A stretch of 64,000 nucleotides of DNA, from contig NZ_JAFCJS010000003.1 of the NCBI RefSeq assembly GCF_018130825.1, forward strand, positions 1-64,000. Reading direction: 5' to 3'. How positions within the stretch are numbered: the stretch's first letter is position 1; the number at the start of each line of letters is the position of its first letter. The DNA is from Bradyrhizobium liaoningense. Lineage in GTDB: Bacteria; Pseudomonadota; Alphaproteobacteria; Rhizobiales; Xanthobacteraceae. The notes under the pieces were generated by a model that worked only from the letters and a program-made list of their open reading frames with translations, was not told the DNA's origin and made no database searches. Both the position numbers and the translations under genes were made by a program. This document shows, one piece after another, positions 40,621 through 50,327 of the stretch.

Positions 40621-41868
40621 ATGTCCTCTCAGCCCATCATGCGCGCGCGCCTCTACGATTCGGTTCGAGACGGATGGAAGCGCGCGCGTGTGGTCATGGC
40701 CTGCTGTACGGTCTCCTCGCTCGCGAATGCCGCCGAGCCGAACTGGTCGCTGAGCGCCGATCAGGAATTGCGATATGCCACCTGGAGCGGCACGCGGGGT
40801 TTCCCTGCCAGCGGCTCGGCGGCGGCCGGCGCCGGGACGCAGGTCTATGCACCCCTGACGATCCAGGCGAGCGGGCAGCCGCTCGAAAACGTCAAAGTCG
40901 ATCTGCTCGGCAGGGGCGGCTATGTCTGGTCACGGCAATCCACGCCCGGGTTGACCGGCAGCGTCACGACCACGACCGATACGGTCGTCTCGGGGACAGC
41001 AACCTATCTCGGCATTCCCGGAATTCAGCCGTTCGTCTCCATGAACGTCAATCTTCCAACGGGGACGACGGCTCTCTATGGCAGCGCGGCGAATGCGCGG
41101 ATGGATCAGGACATCGTCGACCTCGCAACATTCGGGGAAGGGCTGAACATAGGGCCGACGGTCGGCGTCAACCTGCCCATCGGCGAACAGCTCATCCTGA
41201 CGCTCAGTTCCGGCTATACCTGGCGCGGCGCATATCGCATGGAAGCGCTGCTCGATCCCGCAAGCACGGAGCCGCAGGCAACTACATTGGTGGGGCCGGG
41301 ACGGGTCGCGACGCAGACGGCGTCGCTCGGCTACCAGCTGGCAAGCCTGACGCTGCTGGCTTCAGCGTCCTACGCCCACGAAACTGCAACCCATCTGGAT
41401 CATATCTCATCCTATGCGCTTGGCGACCGCTACACGCTGTCAGGTACGGTCGGATACGCATGGACGACATCATCGAGCACGACATTCACGGCGTCGTGGA
41501 CCAACGCCGAGAAGAACAGGGTTTTGGATCCGGAGTTGTTGAAGATCATTCCCGAGTCGTTTCGGTCCAACAGCGCCGTGTATCGGTATCGCCTCGAGCA
41601 ACCCGTCGTGAGCGGCAACTGGACCGTCGCGCCGATGCTGAACTACATGCGGCGCGATCAAAACTCCTACAATCCGGTCACGCAGCAATTCATTCCGGCA
41701 AAGACCCGCATCGGAGCGGGAGGTTCTGCGCAGTATTCGCCACGCGAAGGCTTGTCCTTGAAAACGAGTGTCGAGCACTTCTGGATCAATGAAAACCTGA
41801 CCGAACTGACGCCGAACCTTCGCGTTCGCGGCTGGATCGCGATGCTTGGCGGGAGCATGAAATTTTGA
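40621..41868 (+). CDS. predicted outer-membrane beta-barrel protein
   Basis: A 415-residue protein that I do not recognise by name. After an N-terminal export-like segment (cleavage probably after LANAA near residue 38), the sequence alternates polar and hydrophobic residues through many amphipathic strands, with aromatic belts (WSLSADQELRYATW, LSSGYTWRGAYRM, YRYRLEQPVVSGNW) and a terminal Phe (MLGGSMKF), the usual signal for outer-membrane insertion. It resembles autotransporter or porin-like barrels. Start is uncertain: GTG 40579, ATG 40621 and ATG 40639 are all in frame and none has a strong ribosome-binding site. The S74-domain gene overlaps its stop. Confidence 0.6.
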   Translation: MSSQPIMRARLYDSVRDGWKRARVVMACCTVSSLANAAEPNWSLSADQELRYATWSGTRGFPASGSAAAGAGTQVYAPLTIQASGQPLENVKVDLLGRGGYVWSRQSTPGLTGSVTTTTDTVVSGTATYLGIPGIQPFVSMNVNLPTGTTALYGSAANARMDQDIVDLATFGEGLNIGPTVGVNLPIGEQLILTLSSGYTWRGAYRMEALLDPASTEPQATTLVGPGRVATQTASLGYQLASLTLLASASYAHETATHLDHISSYALGDRYTLSGTVGYAWTTSSSTTFTASWTNAEKNRVLDPELLKIIPESFRSNSAVYRYRLEQPVVSGNWTVAPMLNYMRRDQNSYNPVTQQFIPAKTRIGAGGSAQYSPREGLSLKTSVEHFWINENLTELTPNLRVRGWIAMLGGSMKF

Positions 41869-42449
41869 CGCGCATCATCACTGGTTTGGGCGGCTTTGCT
41901 CTGGTCACGGCATTCGTCGCCGGCTTGTCGATTTTCGATCAGGCGCAGGCGCAAGCAAGATGCCCGGAGGGCAGGACTTCAGGCGGTGGATGCGTCAACG
42001 GCGGCCTCGCCAGGTCGATGCGCCAGCGAGCCATCATCTTCTCGCAGCCCAAACTGTCCTATACCGGCGCGCCGGTCTCGCAGAGCCGCGGCGACAGCCA
42101 GGACACGAACACCCCCAGGTCGATCGAGCGGTCCTACGACAAATACGGACCGCCTCCGCCGCAGCCCGTGCCGGCGGTGGTTCCGACCCTGCCGCCAACG
42201 CCTCCACCGCCTCCACCGCCTGTCACGTCCGACAGGCGGCTCAAGCGCGATATCTCGCGGCTCGGATGCCTCGACAGCGGCATCTGCCTCTACCGGTTTC
42301 GCTATCTCTGGGGCGACACGTTTTATATCGGTGTGATGGCCCAGGAGGTCGAGCGGATCGTGCCCAATGCCGTGGTGCACGGTCCCGACGGCTATCTTCG
42401 GGTCCGTTACGACCTGCTCGGACTGCAGTTCCGCAGCTGGAGCGATTGA
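41865..42449 (+). CDS. exported protein with C-terminal S74-type intramolecular chaperone
   Basis: A 194-residue protein with an N-terminal signal peptide (about residues 1-30), a linker of charged and Pro-rich sequence (PPTPPPPPPP around 110-118), and a C-terminal domain that begins SDRRLKRDISRLG and contains FYIGVMAQEVERIVPNAVV and LRVRYDLLGL. Those are the signatures of the peptidase S74/endosialidase chaperone that trimerises phage tail spikes and cleaves itself before the Ser. The start TTG 41865 overlaps the barrel gene's stop as TTGA. No phage genes are nearby, so a cell-surface role is inferred. Confidence 0.8.
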   Translation: MTRIITGLGGFALVTAFVAGLSIFDQAQAQARCPEGRTSGGGCVNGGLARSMRQRAIIFSQPKLSYTGAPVSQSRGDSQDTNTPRSIERSYDKYGPPPPQPVPAVVPTLPPTPPPPPPPVTSDRRLKRDISRLGCLDSGICLYRFRYLWGDTFYIGVMAQEVERIVPNAVVHGPDGYLRVRYDLLGLQFRSWSD

Positions 42450-42600
42450 GAGACCACCAGGCCTCGCCGGATTGCCGCCAATCTCGGGTTAAGCCAGCCT
42501 TAGCGAATGCCTCCTAGGCTCGCTGCCGTCCATTTCCCTGCTCCCTGGCCATCCGCTTTCCTGGAGCCGGTCATTTTGCGGCAAACAAGAGCGTTTTCGA

Positions 42601-43923
42601 ATGGAGCAGCCTGCCTGGCAGTACGTTTCCAGCGCGCCGCAGCCGTCGGCAGTGCCGGCGGCGGCGCGGACGCTCGTGATCGATCTCGAAGGCGCCCTGC
42701 TGCGTTCCGAGCTCTTGATGGAAGCGCTGTTCTCCAGCCCCGCTCGCCTGCTGGCCCGCTTCGGCGCGGGCGGACGGCCCGGCATGGCGGCGCTGACGGA
42801 TGTCCTGGCGCAGGCCGAGATCGACTACGCCCATCTGCCCTATGATCCCGATGTGCTGAACCAAGCGCTGGCGGCGCGGGCGCGCGGTGCGAAGGTCTAC
42901 CTGGTCGCCGGCCGGCTTCCCGGTCATGCGGCCGGCATCGCCGCGCATCTCGGTTTCGATGGCGTCGTGACGCCGGCCGATCTCGCTGCGGGCGAGCTTC
43001 CCTTCGATCGCGGCACGATCGATCGCATCGAGAACCGCGGCGGTCGCAATCCCGGGCTGAAGGTCTGGGTCAAGGCGCTACGCGTCTATCAATATGGCAA
43101 GAACACGCTGGTGTTCGTGCCGGCGCTGACCGCGCACCAGATGAATTTCGCGACGCTCGGCTACGCGCTGCTGGCGTTCCTGGCGTTCTCGGCCTGCGCC
43201 TCCGGCGCCTATCTGATGAACGATTTGCTCGATCTCGCCGCCGACAGGCAGCATCCGACCAAGCGCCACCGCGCGCTCGCGGCCGGCGATTTGCCGATCT
43301 CGTCGGCGCTATCAGCGATCCCCGCGCTGTGGCTGTTCGCGGTCGCAGCCTCGCTCTTCATCTCGCCGCTCTTCCTCGGCGTGCTCGGCGCCTATCTCGC
43401 CACCACCATCGCCTATTCGCTCGTGCTCAAGCGCAAGATGCTGGTCGACGTCGTCACGCTCGCCGGGCTCTACAGCCTGCGCATCGTCGCCGGCGCCGTC
43501 GGTGTCGGCGTGGTGCTGTCGGAATGGCTGTTGATCTTCTCGCTGTTCGTGTTCACCTCGCTGGCGCTGATCAAGCGCTTCAGCGAGCTCAGCATGCGCG
43601 AGGGCGCCCGTCTCGCCGATCCCTCCAACCGCGACTATAGGATCACCGATCTGCATGTCATCGCGGCAATGGCCGCGGCGAGCGCCATGAACGCGGTGAC
43701 CGTGTTCTCGCTCTATGTGTCATCAACCGCGGTGACGCCGCTCTACAGCCGCCCCTGGATGCTGTGGCTCATGACCCCGCTGCTGCTGTACTGGTTCGGC
43801 CGGGCCCTGATGATGGCGCATCGCCGCGAGATGCCGGACGATCCGATTCTCTACGCCTTCCGCGACGGCCCCAGCCGCACCGCGGTCGCGGCGATGATCT
43901 GCATCATGCTGGCCGCGATCTGA
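42601..43923 (+). CDS. HAD-UbiA fusion, DPPR-synthase-like prenyltransferase
   Basis: A 440-residue protein. Residues 20-120 form a HAD-like domain (VIDLEGALLRSE) with Glu in place of the second catalytic Asp of the DxD motif. Residues 150-440 form a UbiA-type membrane prenyltransferase with NDLLDLAADRQHPTKRHRAL near 207. That motif closely follows the mycobacterial decaprenyl-phosphate phosphoribosyltransferase form, as I recall it, rather than that of quinone UbiA. The second Asp-rich motif is degenerate (DPSNRDYRITD). It could couple phosphoribosyl from PRPP to polyprenyl phosphate, the first step before DprE1/DprE2 10 kb away. Confidence 0.75.
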   Translation: MEQPAWQYVSSAPQPSAVPAAARTLVIDLEGALLRSELLMEALFSSPARLLARFGAGGRPGMAALTDVLAQAEIDYAHLPYDPDVLNQALAARARGAKVYLVAGRLPGHAAGIAAHLGFDGVVTPADLAAGELPFDRGTIDRIENRGGRNPGLKVWVKALRVYQYGKNTLVFVPALTAHQMNFATLGYALLAFLAFSACASGAYLMNDLLDLAADRQHPTKRHRALAAGDLPISSALSAIPALWLFAVAASLFISPLFLGVLGAYLATTIAYSLVLKRKMLVDVVTLAGLYSLRIVAGAVGVGVVLSEWLLIFSLFVFTSLALIKRFSELSMREGARLADPSNRDYRITDLHVIAAMAAASAMNAVTVFSLYVSSTAVTPLYSRPWMLWLMTPLLLYWFGRALMMAHRREMPDDPILYAFRDGPSRTAVAAMICIMLAAI

Positions 43924-44028
43924 GCCGGCGGACGCTTGCGCCGCCTGCCGCGAGTGGATACATCGCGGGCAATCCGAAATGAGCCTATTGTGCCAAAAGA
44001 CCGATTCGACCCGAGGTTTTGAAACGCC

Positions 44029-44643
44029 ATGACCGTACGCCTGCACCGCGGCGACCTGCCCGACCTGTCCCGCTACACCACAGCGGTCGCGATCGACACC
44101 GAGACCATGGGGCTCAACCCCCACCGTGACCGGCTCTGCGTGGTGCAGCTCTCGCCCGGCGACGGCAGCGCCGACGTGGTGCAGATCCCCAAGGGCCACA
44201 CCGACGCGCCGAACCTGAAGGCGCTGCTGGCCAATCCGGCCATTACCAAGATCTTCCACTTCGCGCGGTTCGACGTCGCGGTGCTGTACGAGACCTTCGG
44301 CGTCATGACCGGGCCGATCTACTGCACCAAGATCGCCTCCCGCCTGACCCGCACCTATACCGACCGCCATGGCCTGAAGGACCTTGTGCGCGAGGTGCTC
44401 AATGTCGACCTCTCCAAGCAGCAGCAGTCCAGCGACTGGGGTTCCGACAGCCTGACCGAGCCGCAACTCGCCTATGCCGCCTCCGACGTGCTGCACCTGC
44501 ATGCCCTGCGCGAGCGGCTCGACGCCATGCTGGTCCGGGAGGGCCGCACCCAGCTGGCCAAGGCCTGTTTCGACTTCCTGCCGACCCGCGCCCTGCTCGA
44601 CCTCCAGGGCTGGGCGGAAGAGGACATCTTTGCGCATTCCTGA
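44029..44643 (+). CDS. rnd: ribonuclease D family 3'-5' exonuclease
   Basis: A 204-residue DEDDy exonuclease. The metal-binding residues lie in AIDTETMGLNP (exo I), FHFARFDVAVL (exo II) and AYAASDVLHLHALR (exo III). It is much shorter than E. coli RNase D because the HRDC domains are absent, a common form in alphaproteobacteria, so it may process different RNAs. It probably trims structured RNAs such as tRNA 3' ends. A repeat pair follows within 20 bases of its stop. Confidence 0.85.
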   Translation: MTVRLHRGDLPDLSRYTTAVAIDTETMGLNPHRDRLCVVQLSPGDGSADVVQIPKGHTDAPNLKALLANPAITKIFHFARFDVAVLYETFGVMTGPIYCTKIASRLTRTYTDRHGLKDLVREVLNVDLSKQQQSSDWGSDSLTEPQLAYAASDVLHLHALRERLDAMLVREGRTQLAKACFDFLPTRALLDLQGWAEEDIFAHS

Positions 44644-44661
44644 GGCCTGAGCGGGCCTCCA

Positions 44662-44782
44662 AAGCATGATCCGGACCCGAAGGGCCGCGCTAGCGCAAGG
44701 TGCGAAGCGGTTTTCCGAAAAGATCATGCGCAAACAACGACCTAAAGCGCGATGACGATTCATCCAAATCTCGCGCTTTAGG
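44662..44782. repeat. composite GCATGATCCG element plus AAAGCGCGA inverted repeat
   Basis: AAGCATGATCCGG, then GAAGCGGTTTTCCGAAAAGA and ATCATGCG are the same element type as 19426-19474, here with a longer centre. Directly after it, CCTAAAGCGCGA (44741-44752) is exactly complementary to TCGCGCTTTAGG (44771-44782). The same two-part order recurs at 49376. Confidence 0.8.
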
Positions 44783-44901
44783 CCGGGCCGGCCCCGTTTC
44801 GGACACTTTCCTGCGGCCTCTCGCGGGCTGCACATTCGGTCGCCGCCGGGTACAATGGCGCGGCCTTCAACCGGACAAGGCGAGCGACCTCTGGAGCAGC
44901 G

Positions 44902-45633
44902 GTGAATTCGGCCCAGAATCCCACCTACGACGCCGCGCTTGCGGCGAGGTTTGCCAGAGCGGCGCGTCACAGCCGCCTGGTGCGGATTCTGCGCGTCGCG
45001 GTGCCGGCGGCGGTGGCCGCGTCCATCGCCGCGATCGTCGCCGTCTCGACCTTCCTCAATCCCTTCACGATCCCCATCAAGCTCGACTCCGGAAATCTCG
45101 TGGTGACAGGCACCAAGATCACGATGGAATCGCCGCATATGTCCGGATTCACGCCGGACCGGCGGCCGTACGAGCTCTGGGCCAAGACGGCAACGCAGGA
45201 CATCACCGACCCCGATCATGTCGATCTCGCCGATCTGCGCGCGAAGGTGCTGATGGAGGATCAATCCACCCTGTTCCTCGATGCGCGCACCGGCCGCTTC
45301 GACAACAAGCAGCAGCAGCTCGACCTGCACAAGGACATCTTCCTGCGCACCTCGACCGGCTATGAGGCGCGGCTGAACTCGGCCTTCGTCGACATGGGCA
45401 AGGGCACGGTCTCGTCGGACGAGCGTGTCGACGTCAAGCTCACCAACGGCACGCTGACCGCGGATCGCCTGCGAATCACGGAGGGCGGCGACGTCATCCG
45501 CTTCGAAGGCAATGTGGTGATGCATCTGGACAAGCTCGACGACGGTGCCGCTGCGCAGCCTGCGCCGCCCGAGCCAGCGCCGCCGCCTGCGAAGACGCGT
45601 ACGCCTCAGAACAAATCTGCCAACTCAAAGTGA
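44902..45633 (+). CDS. lptC: LPS export periplasmic/inner-membrane protein LptC
   Basis: A 243-residue bitopic protein with one N-terminal span (residues 30-52) and a periplasmic beta-jellyroll that passes LPS from LptBFG to LptA. The fold is typical of the LptC family (PHMSGFTPDRRPYELWAKTA, then FDNKQQQLDLHKDIFLRT). The C-terminus is Pro/Ala-rich and unusual for the family. GTG 44902 is the start; GGAGCA lies just upstream. lptA overlaps its stop codon, so the two are coupled. lptB follows, forming the Lpt cluster. Confidence 0.88.
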   Translation: MNSAQNPTYDAALAARFARAARHSRLVRILRVAVPAAVAASIAAIVAVSTFLNPFTIPIKLDSGNLVVTGTKITMESPHMSGFTPDRRPYELWAKTATQDITDPDHVDLADLRAKVLMEDQSTLFLDARTGRFDNKQQQLDLHKDIFLRTSTGYEARLNSAFVDMGKGTVSSDERVDVKLTNGTLTADRLRITEGGDVIRFEGNVVMHLDKLDDGAAAQPAPPEPAPPPAKTRTPQNKSANSK

Positions 45634-46379
45634 TTTTCATGATCGGTTTTTTTTCGCGCAACGAGGACCAGCGGTGCGCCATCATCGCTGCGGCCGCGCT
45701 GGCCTTCGGCGCCGCGCTGGTCGCTGGCGGCGCGGCGGTCGCGCAGAGCACGATGCAGGGCGTGCCGAACGCGATGCAGGGCTTCTCGCAGAACCGCGAT
45801 CAGCCGATCCAGATCGAGGCCGCTTCGCTCGAGATGCGCGACAAGAAGAAGGAGGCGACCTTCGCCGGCAATGTGAAGGTCGTGCAGGGCGACACCACCA
45901 TGACCTCGAAGACGCTGGTGGTGTTCTATGAGTCGAGCGGTGACAAGCCCGCGCCGACGCAGCCTGCGGCGAAGGGGGCCAAGAACAGCAGCACCGGAGC
46001 GCCGATGCAGTCGGCGACGCCGGGCCCCGGCGGTGCCTCGTCGATCAAGCGGCTGGAGGCGCGCGGCAATGTCGTGGTCACCCAGAAGGATCAGGTGGTG
46101 ACCGGCGAGACCGCCGTGTTCGACACCAAGACCAATCTCATCACGATGCTCGGTGGCAGCGGCGGCCAGGTGGTCCTGACGCAGTGCAAGAACGTGCTGC
46201 GCGGCGACCGCCTGATGGTCGACATGACCACGGGCGTCTCGCGGGTGGAATCCGACAGCGGCAGGGTGCAGGCCCTGCTGCCGCAGGGCGGCAGCAATGA
46301 TTGCGGCCCGGGGGGCCAAGGGGGCAAGCCCGCCCCGGGGTCGCCTCTGCAGCTGCCCGGCGCAACTAAACCAAAGTAA
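45630..46379 (+). CDS. lptA: LPS transport periplasmic protein LptA/OstA
   Basis: A 249-residue periplasmic bridge protein. After a signal-like N-terminus (residues 1-35) the OstA beta-jellyroll begins with QPIQIEAASLEMRDKKKEAT and FAGNVKVVQGDTTMTSK, where LPS binds. The Ala/Ser/Pro-rich insert near residues 108-130 and the Gly/Pro-rich tail are long for the family. GTG 45630 overlaps the lptC stop as GTGA and was chosen for that reason; ATG 45639 is an alternative. Confidence 0.87.
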   Translation: MIFMIGFFSRNEDQRCAIIAAAALAFGAALVAGGAAVAQSTMQGVPNAMQGFSQNRDQPIQIEAASLEMRDKKKEATFAGNVKVVQGDTTMTSKTLVVFYESSGDKPAPTQPAAKGAKNSSTGAPMQSATPGPGGASSIKRLEARGNVVVTQKDQVVTGETAVFDTKTNLITMLGGSGGQVVLTQCKNVLRGDRLMVDMTTGVSRVESDSGRVQALLPQGGSNDCGPGGQGGKPAPGSPLQLPGATKPK

Positions 46380-46415
46380 ATTCAACGGCTTGGTTGGGAT
46401 GCTCCCGATCCGAGG

Positions 46416-46444
46416 TTGAAGCTTGCCCGGCGAGACTGTATCTA
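46416..46444 (+). promoter_or_regulatory. sigma-70-like promoter before lptB
   Basis: TTGAAG at 46416-46421 and TATCTA at 46439-46444 are separated by 17 bases, the optimal spacer. Transcripts would begin near 46452 and leave a leader of about 140 bases before the lptB ATG. This would let lptB, rpoN and downstream genes be expressed apart from lptCA. Confidence 0.55.
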
Positions 46445-46590
46445 GCGCGAAGGGCTTTCGAAGCGGGGTCCGCCGCTTACCGGGCGTGTTTCATTGGGCA
46501 TGAGACATCCCTTCACTCATGCTGCGTCGGCGAATCGATAAAGCCGGGGCGGCAGATCGCGCGAATGCCGCGAAAAGCTAGAAGGCGGGG

Positions 46591-47613
<1,023 letters not shown>

Positions 47614-47703
47614 CCCTTTTTTCCAATTCGTCAAGACGTGTACATCGGGCTGAGACTAGGATAAGCAAAAATCGGACCACTTTTCGGGATCGGTTCTTGC
47701 TTC

Positions 47704-49323
47704 ATGGCGCTTACGCAGAGATTAGAGTTCCGGCAATCGCAGTCGCTGGTCATGACGCCGCAGCTGATGCAGGCGATCAAGCTGCTGCAATTGTCCAATC
47801 TCGATCTCACGACCTTCGTGGAAGAGGAACTCGAGCGTAACCCCCTGCTGGAGCGGGCCAGTGACGAGGCCCCCACCGAGGCCCCGGCCGAGACCGGCCA
47901 GTTCAGCGACGGCGATGAGTTCGGCGGCAGCAACGGCGACGAGCCGGGTGGTGGTTCGGGCGACGCCTTCGAGCCCGGCCAGGAAGAATGGATGAGCAAG
48001 GATCTCGGCACCCGCGCCGAGATCGAGCAGACCCTGGATACGGGCCTGGACAACGTCTTCTCCGAGGAGCCGGCCGAGGCCGCGGCGCGCAACGCCCAGG
48101 ACGCGGCACCGACCACCTATACCGAATGGGGCGGCGGCGCCTCCGGCGACGAAGACTACAATCTCGAAGCCTTTGTCGCGGCCGAGACGACGCTGTCGGA
48201 CCATCTCGCCGAGCAGCTCTCGGTCGCCTTCACCGCACCCGCGCAGCGCATGATCGGCCAGTACCTGATCGACCTCGTCGACGAGGCCGGCTATCTGCCG
48301 CCCGATCTCGGCCAGGCCGCCGAACGTCTTGGCGCGTCGCAGCAGGAGGTCGAGGACGTCCTTGCCGTGCTGCAAAAATTCGACCCGCCCGGCGTCTGCG
48401 CGCGTTCTCTCAGCGAATGCCTCGCGATCCAGCTCCGCGAGCTCGACCGCTACGATCCGGCGATGCAGGCCCTCGTCGAGCATCTCGACCTGCTCGCCAA
48501 GCGCGACATCGCCGCCCTGCGCAAGCTCTGCGGCGTCGACGACGAGGACATCGCCGACATGATCGGCGAGATCCGCCGCCTCAATCCCAAGCCCGGCATG
48601 AAGTTCGGCTCGGCGCGGCTGCAGACCATGGTGCCCGACGTCTATGTCCGCCCGGGTCCGGACGGCGGCTGGCATGTCGAGCTCAACAGTGACACCTTGC
48701 CGCGCGTGCTGGTCAACCAGACCTACTATTCCGAGCTGTCGAAGAAGATCGGCAAGGACGGCGACAAGTCCTACTTCACCGATGCGCTGCAGAACGCCAC
48801 CTGGCTGGTGCGCGCGCTCGACCAGCGCGCCCGCACCATCCTGAAAGTTGCAACCGAGATCGTGCGCCAGCAGGACGGCTTCTTCACCCACGGCGTCGCG
48901 CATTTGCGGCCGCTGAACCTGAAGGCCGTCGCCGACGCCATCCAGATGCATGAATCCACGGTGTCGCGCGTCACCGCCAACAAGTACATGGCGACAAATC
49001 GCGGCACATTCGAATTGAAATATTTCTTCACCGCCTCGATCGCCTCGGCCGACGGCGGCGAGGCGCATTCGGCCGAAGCCGTGCGCCACCACATCAAGCA
49101 GCTGATCGATTCGGAGGCGCCCTCCGCGATCCTGTCGGACGACACCATCGTGGAACGGTTGCGCGCCTCGGGCATTGATATTGCCCGCCGCACGGTCGCG
49201 AAGTACCGCGAAGCCATGCGCATTCCCTCCTCGGTGCAACGCCGCCGCGACAAGCAGAGCGCTCTTGGTAACGTCCTCTCCACCGCACTGTCCGATCGCT
49301 CCCGCAACACCGAGCCGGCCTGA
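47704..49323 (+). CDS. rpoN: RNA polymerase sigma-54 factor RpoN
   Basis: A 539-residue alternative sigma factor that directs polymerase to -24/-12 promoters and needs an AAA activator. Region I is Gln/Leu-rich (RLEFRQSQSLVMTPQLMQAIK), followed here by an acidic region II (about 50-130). The core-binding and cross-linking regions follow. The RpoN box ARRTVAKYREAMRIPS near residue 494 reads the -24 element. Length suits the alphaproteobacterial form. The hpf gene follows across a repeat. Bradyrhizobia often carry two rpoN copies; which one this is cannot be told. Confidence 0.95.
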   Translation: MALTQRLEFRQSQSLVMTPQLMQAIKLLQLSNLDLTTFVEEELERNPLLERASDEAPTEAPAETGQFSDGDEFGGSNGDEPGGGSGDAFEPGQEEWMSKDLGTRAEIEQTLDTGLDNVFSEEPAEAAARNAQDAAPTTYTEWGGGASGDEDYNLEAFVAAETTLSDHLAEQLSVAFTAPAQRMIGQYLIDLVDEAGYLPPDLGQAAERLGASQQEVEDVLAVLQKFDPPGVCARSLSECLAIQLRELDRYDPAMQALVEHLDLLAKRDIAALRKLCGVDDEDIADMIGEIRRLNPKPGMKFGSARLQTMVPDVYVRPGPDGGWHVELNSDTLPRVLVNQTYYSELSKKIGKDGDKSYFTDALQNATWLVRALDQRARTILKVATEIVRQQDGFFTHGVAHLRPLNLKAVADAIQMHESTVSRVTANKYMATNRGTFELKYFFTASIASADGGEAHSAEAVRHHIKQLIDSEAPSAILSDDTIVERLRASGIDIARRTVAKYREAMRIPSSVQRRRDKQSALGNVLSTALSDRSRNTEPA

Positions 49324-49375
49324 TTGCGCTCGCGCCAAATCGCGCTACTCTCAATCCCCCATCGAGACCGATCCA

Positions 49376-49470
49376 AGCATGCGCATGAATCGGAAAATGT
49401 GCACGGCGGTTTTCCGAGCGGACCATGCGCAGGGAACAACCCCAGCTGCGATGATGCGTCGTCGCAGCTC
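49376..49470. repeat. second copy of the composite element
   Basis: AAGCATGCGCATGAATCGG, GGCGGTTTTCCGAGCGG and ACCATGCGCAGGG mirror the 44662 element. AGCTGCGA then pairs with TCGCAGCT at the right end (49443-49470), as the AAAGCGCGA pair does at 44741-44782. It fills most of the gap between rpoN and hpf. Confidence 0.75.
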
Positions 49471-49493
49471 GGCGTAACCAAGCGAGGCATCAC

Positions 49494-50105
49494 ATGACCC
49501 TTCGAATTTCGGGAAAGAGTGTCAGCGTCGGCGAGGCCCTGCGCGGCCGCGTTACCGACCGGACCGATGAGGTCCTGCGGAAATATTTCGACGGCAATTA
49601 TTCCGGCCACATCACGCTCTCGAAGGACGGCTTCGGCTTCCGTACCGACTGCGCGCTGCATCTGGATTCGGGAATAACGCTGGAAGCCGATTCGAACGCG
49701 CCCGACGCCTATGCCAGCGCCGACCAGGCCCTCCTGATGATCGAGAAGCGCCTCAAGCGCTACAAGAGCCGGCTCAAGGATCGCTCGGCCCGCAAGGCCC
49801 ATGTCGCCAGTGCGGCGCTGGCCGCGCTCGACGCCACGAGCTACGTATTGGAGGCTCCAGGCGAAGGCGAGGATGAGGACGAGATCACCGGCTACAGCCC
49901 CGTGATCATCGCCGAGGCAACCACCTCGCTGAAGCAGCTCTCGGTCAGCGAAGCCGTCATGGAACTGGACCTCAGCGGGGCACCCTGCCTGGTATTCCAG
50001 CATGGCTCCAGCGGCCGGGTGAACATCATTTACCGGCGCGCCGACGGCAATGTGGGCTGGATCGACCCGCCCGGAGCCAAAGCCGACGGCAAGGCCGGCG
50101 GTTAG
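49494..50105 (+). CDS. hpf: ribosome hibernation promoting factor HPF (long form)
   Basis: A 203-residue protein of the long HPF type. The N-terminal S30AE domain (residues 1-105, LRISGKSVSVGEALRGRV to IEKRLKRYKSRLKD) binds the 30S subunit near the A and P sites. The C-terminal domain (about 140-195, VSEAVMELDLSGAPCLVFQ and VNIIYRRADGNVGWIDPP) dimerises to make 100S ribosomes in stationary phase. Its place between rpoN and ptsN is conserved in proteobacteria. It is likely expressed with rpoN and probably under growth-phase control. Confidence 0.93.
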   Translation: MTLRISGKSVSVGEALRGRVTDRTDEVLRKYFDGNYSGHITLSKDGFGFRTDCALHLDSGITLEADSNAPDAYASADQALLMIEKRLKRYKSRLKDRSARKAHVASAALAALDATSYVLEAPGEGEDEDEITGYSPVIIAEATTSLKQLSVSEAVMELDLSGAPCLVFQHGSSGRVNIIYRRADGNVGWIDPPGAKADGKAGG

Positions 50106-50173
50106 GGCGGAAAATCGGGCCCCGTATCAACCACAGGTCTTAACAATGACCGGGGCAAAGCCGCACGCAGGAG

Positions 50174-50189
50174 TTGGCACCGGGATTGC
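50174..50189 (+). promoter_or_regulatory. sigma-54 (-24/-12) promoter candidate before ptsN
   Basis: The sequence TTGGCACCGGGATTGC matches the sigma-54 consensus YTGGCACGNNNNTTGC with one change. The invariant GG (50176-50177) and GC (50188-50189) are ten bases apart, as required. It lies about 140 bases before the ptsN ATG and 70 bases after hpf. No upstream activator site can be named. Confidence 0.7.
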
Positions 50190-50327
50190 GTTGGAGTAGA
50201 AGCGCCCCACATCAGGATCGGGGCTAAGTCCTCCTCCTGCTTCACCTTCTTGACGCCGGCCCGGCGCGGTTCTTTCCAAGCTGGCCAATTCGGAACCTGA
50301 CGGTTTAATTCACCTCGGAAACCTTCC

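Noticed and set aside
40339..42449. Prophage remnant because of the S74 domain
   Set aside because: No capsid, tail, integrase or lysis gene and no attachment repeats are found around it; the proteins have signal peptides.
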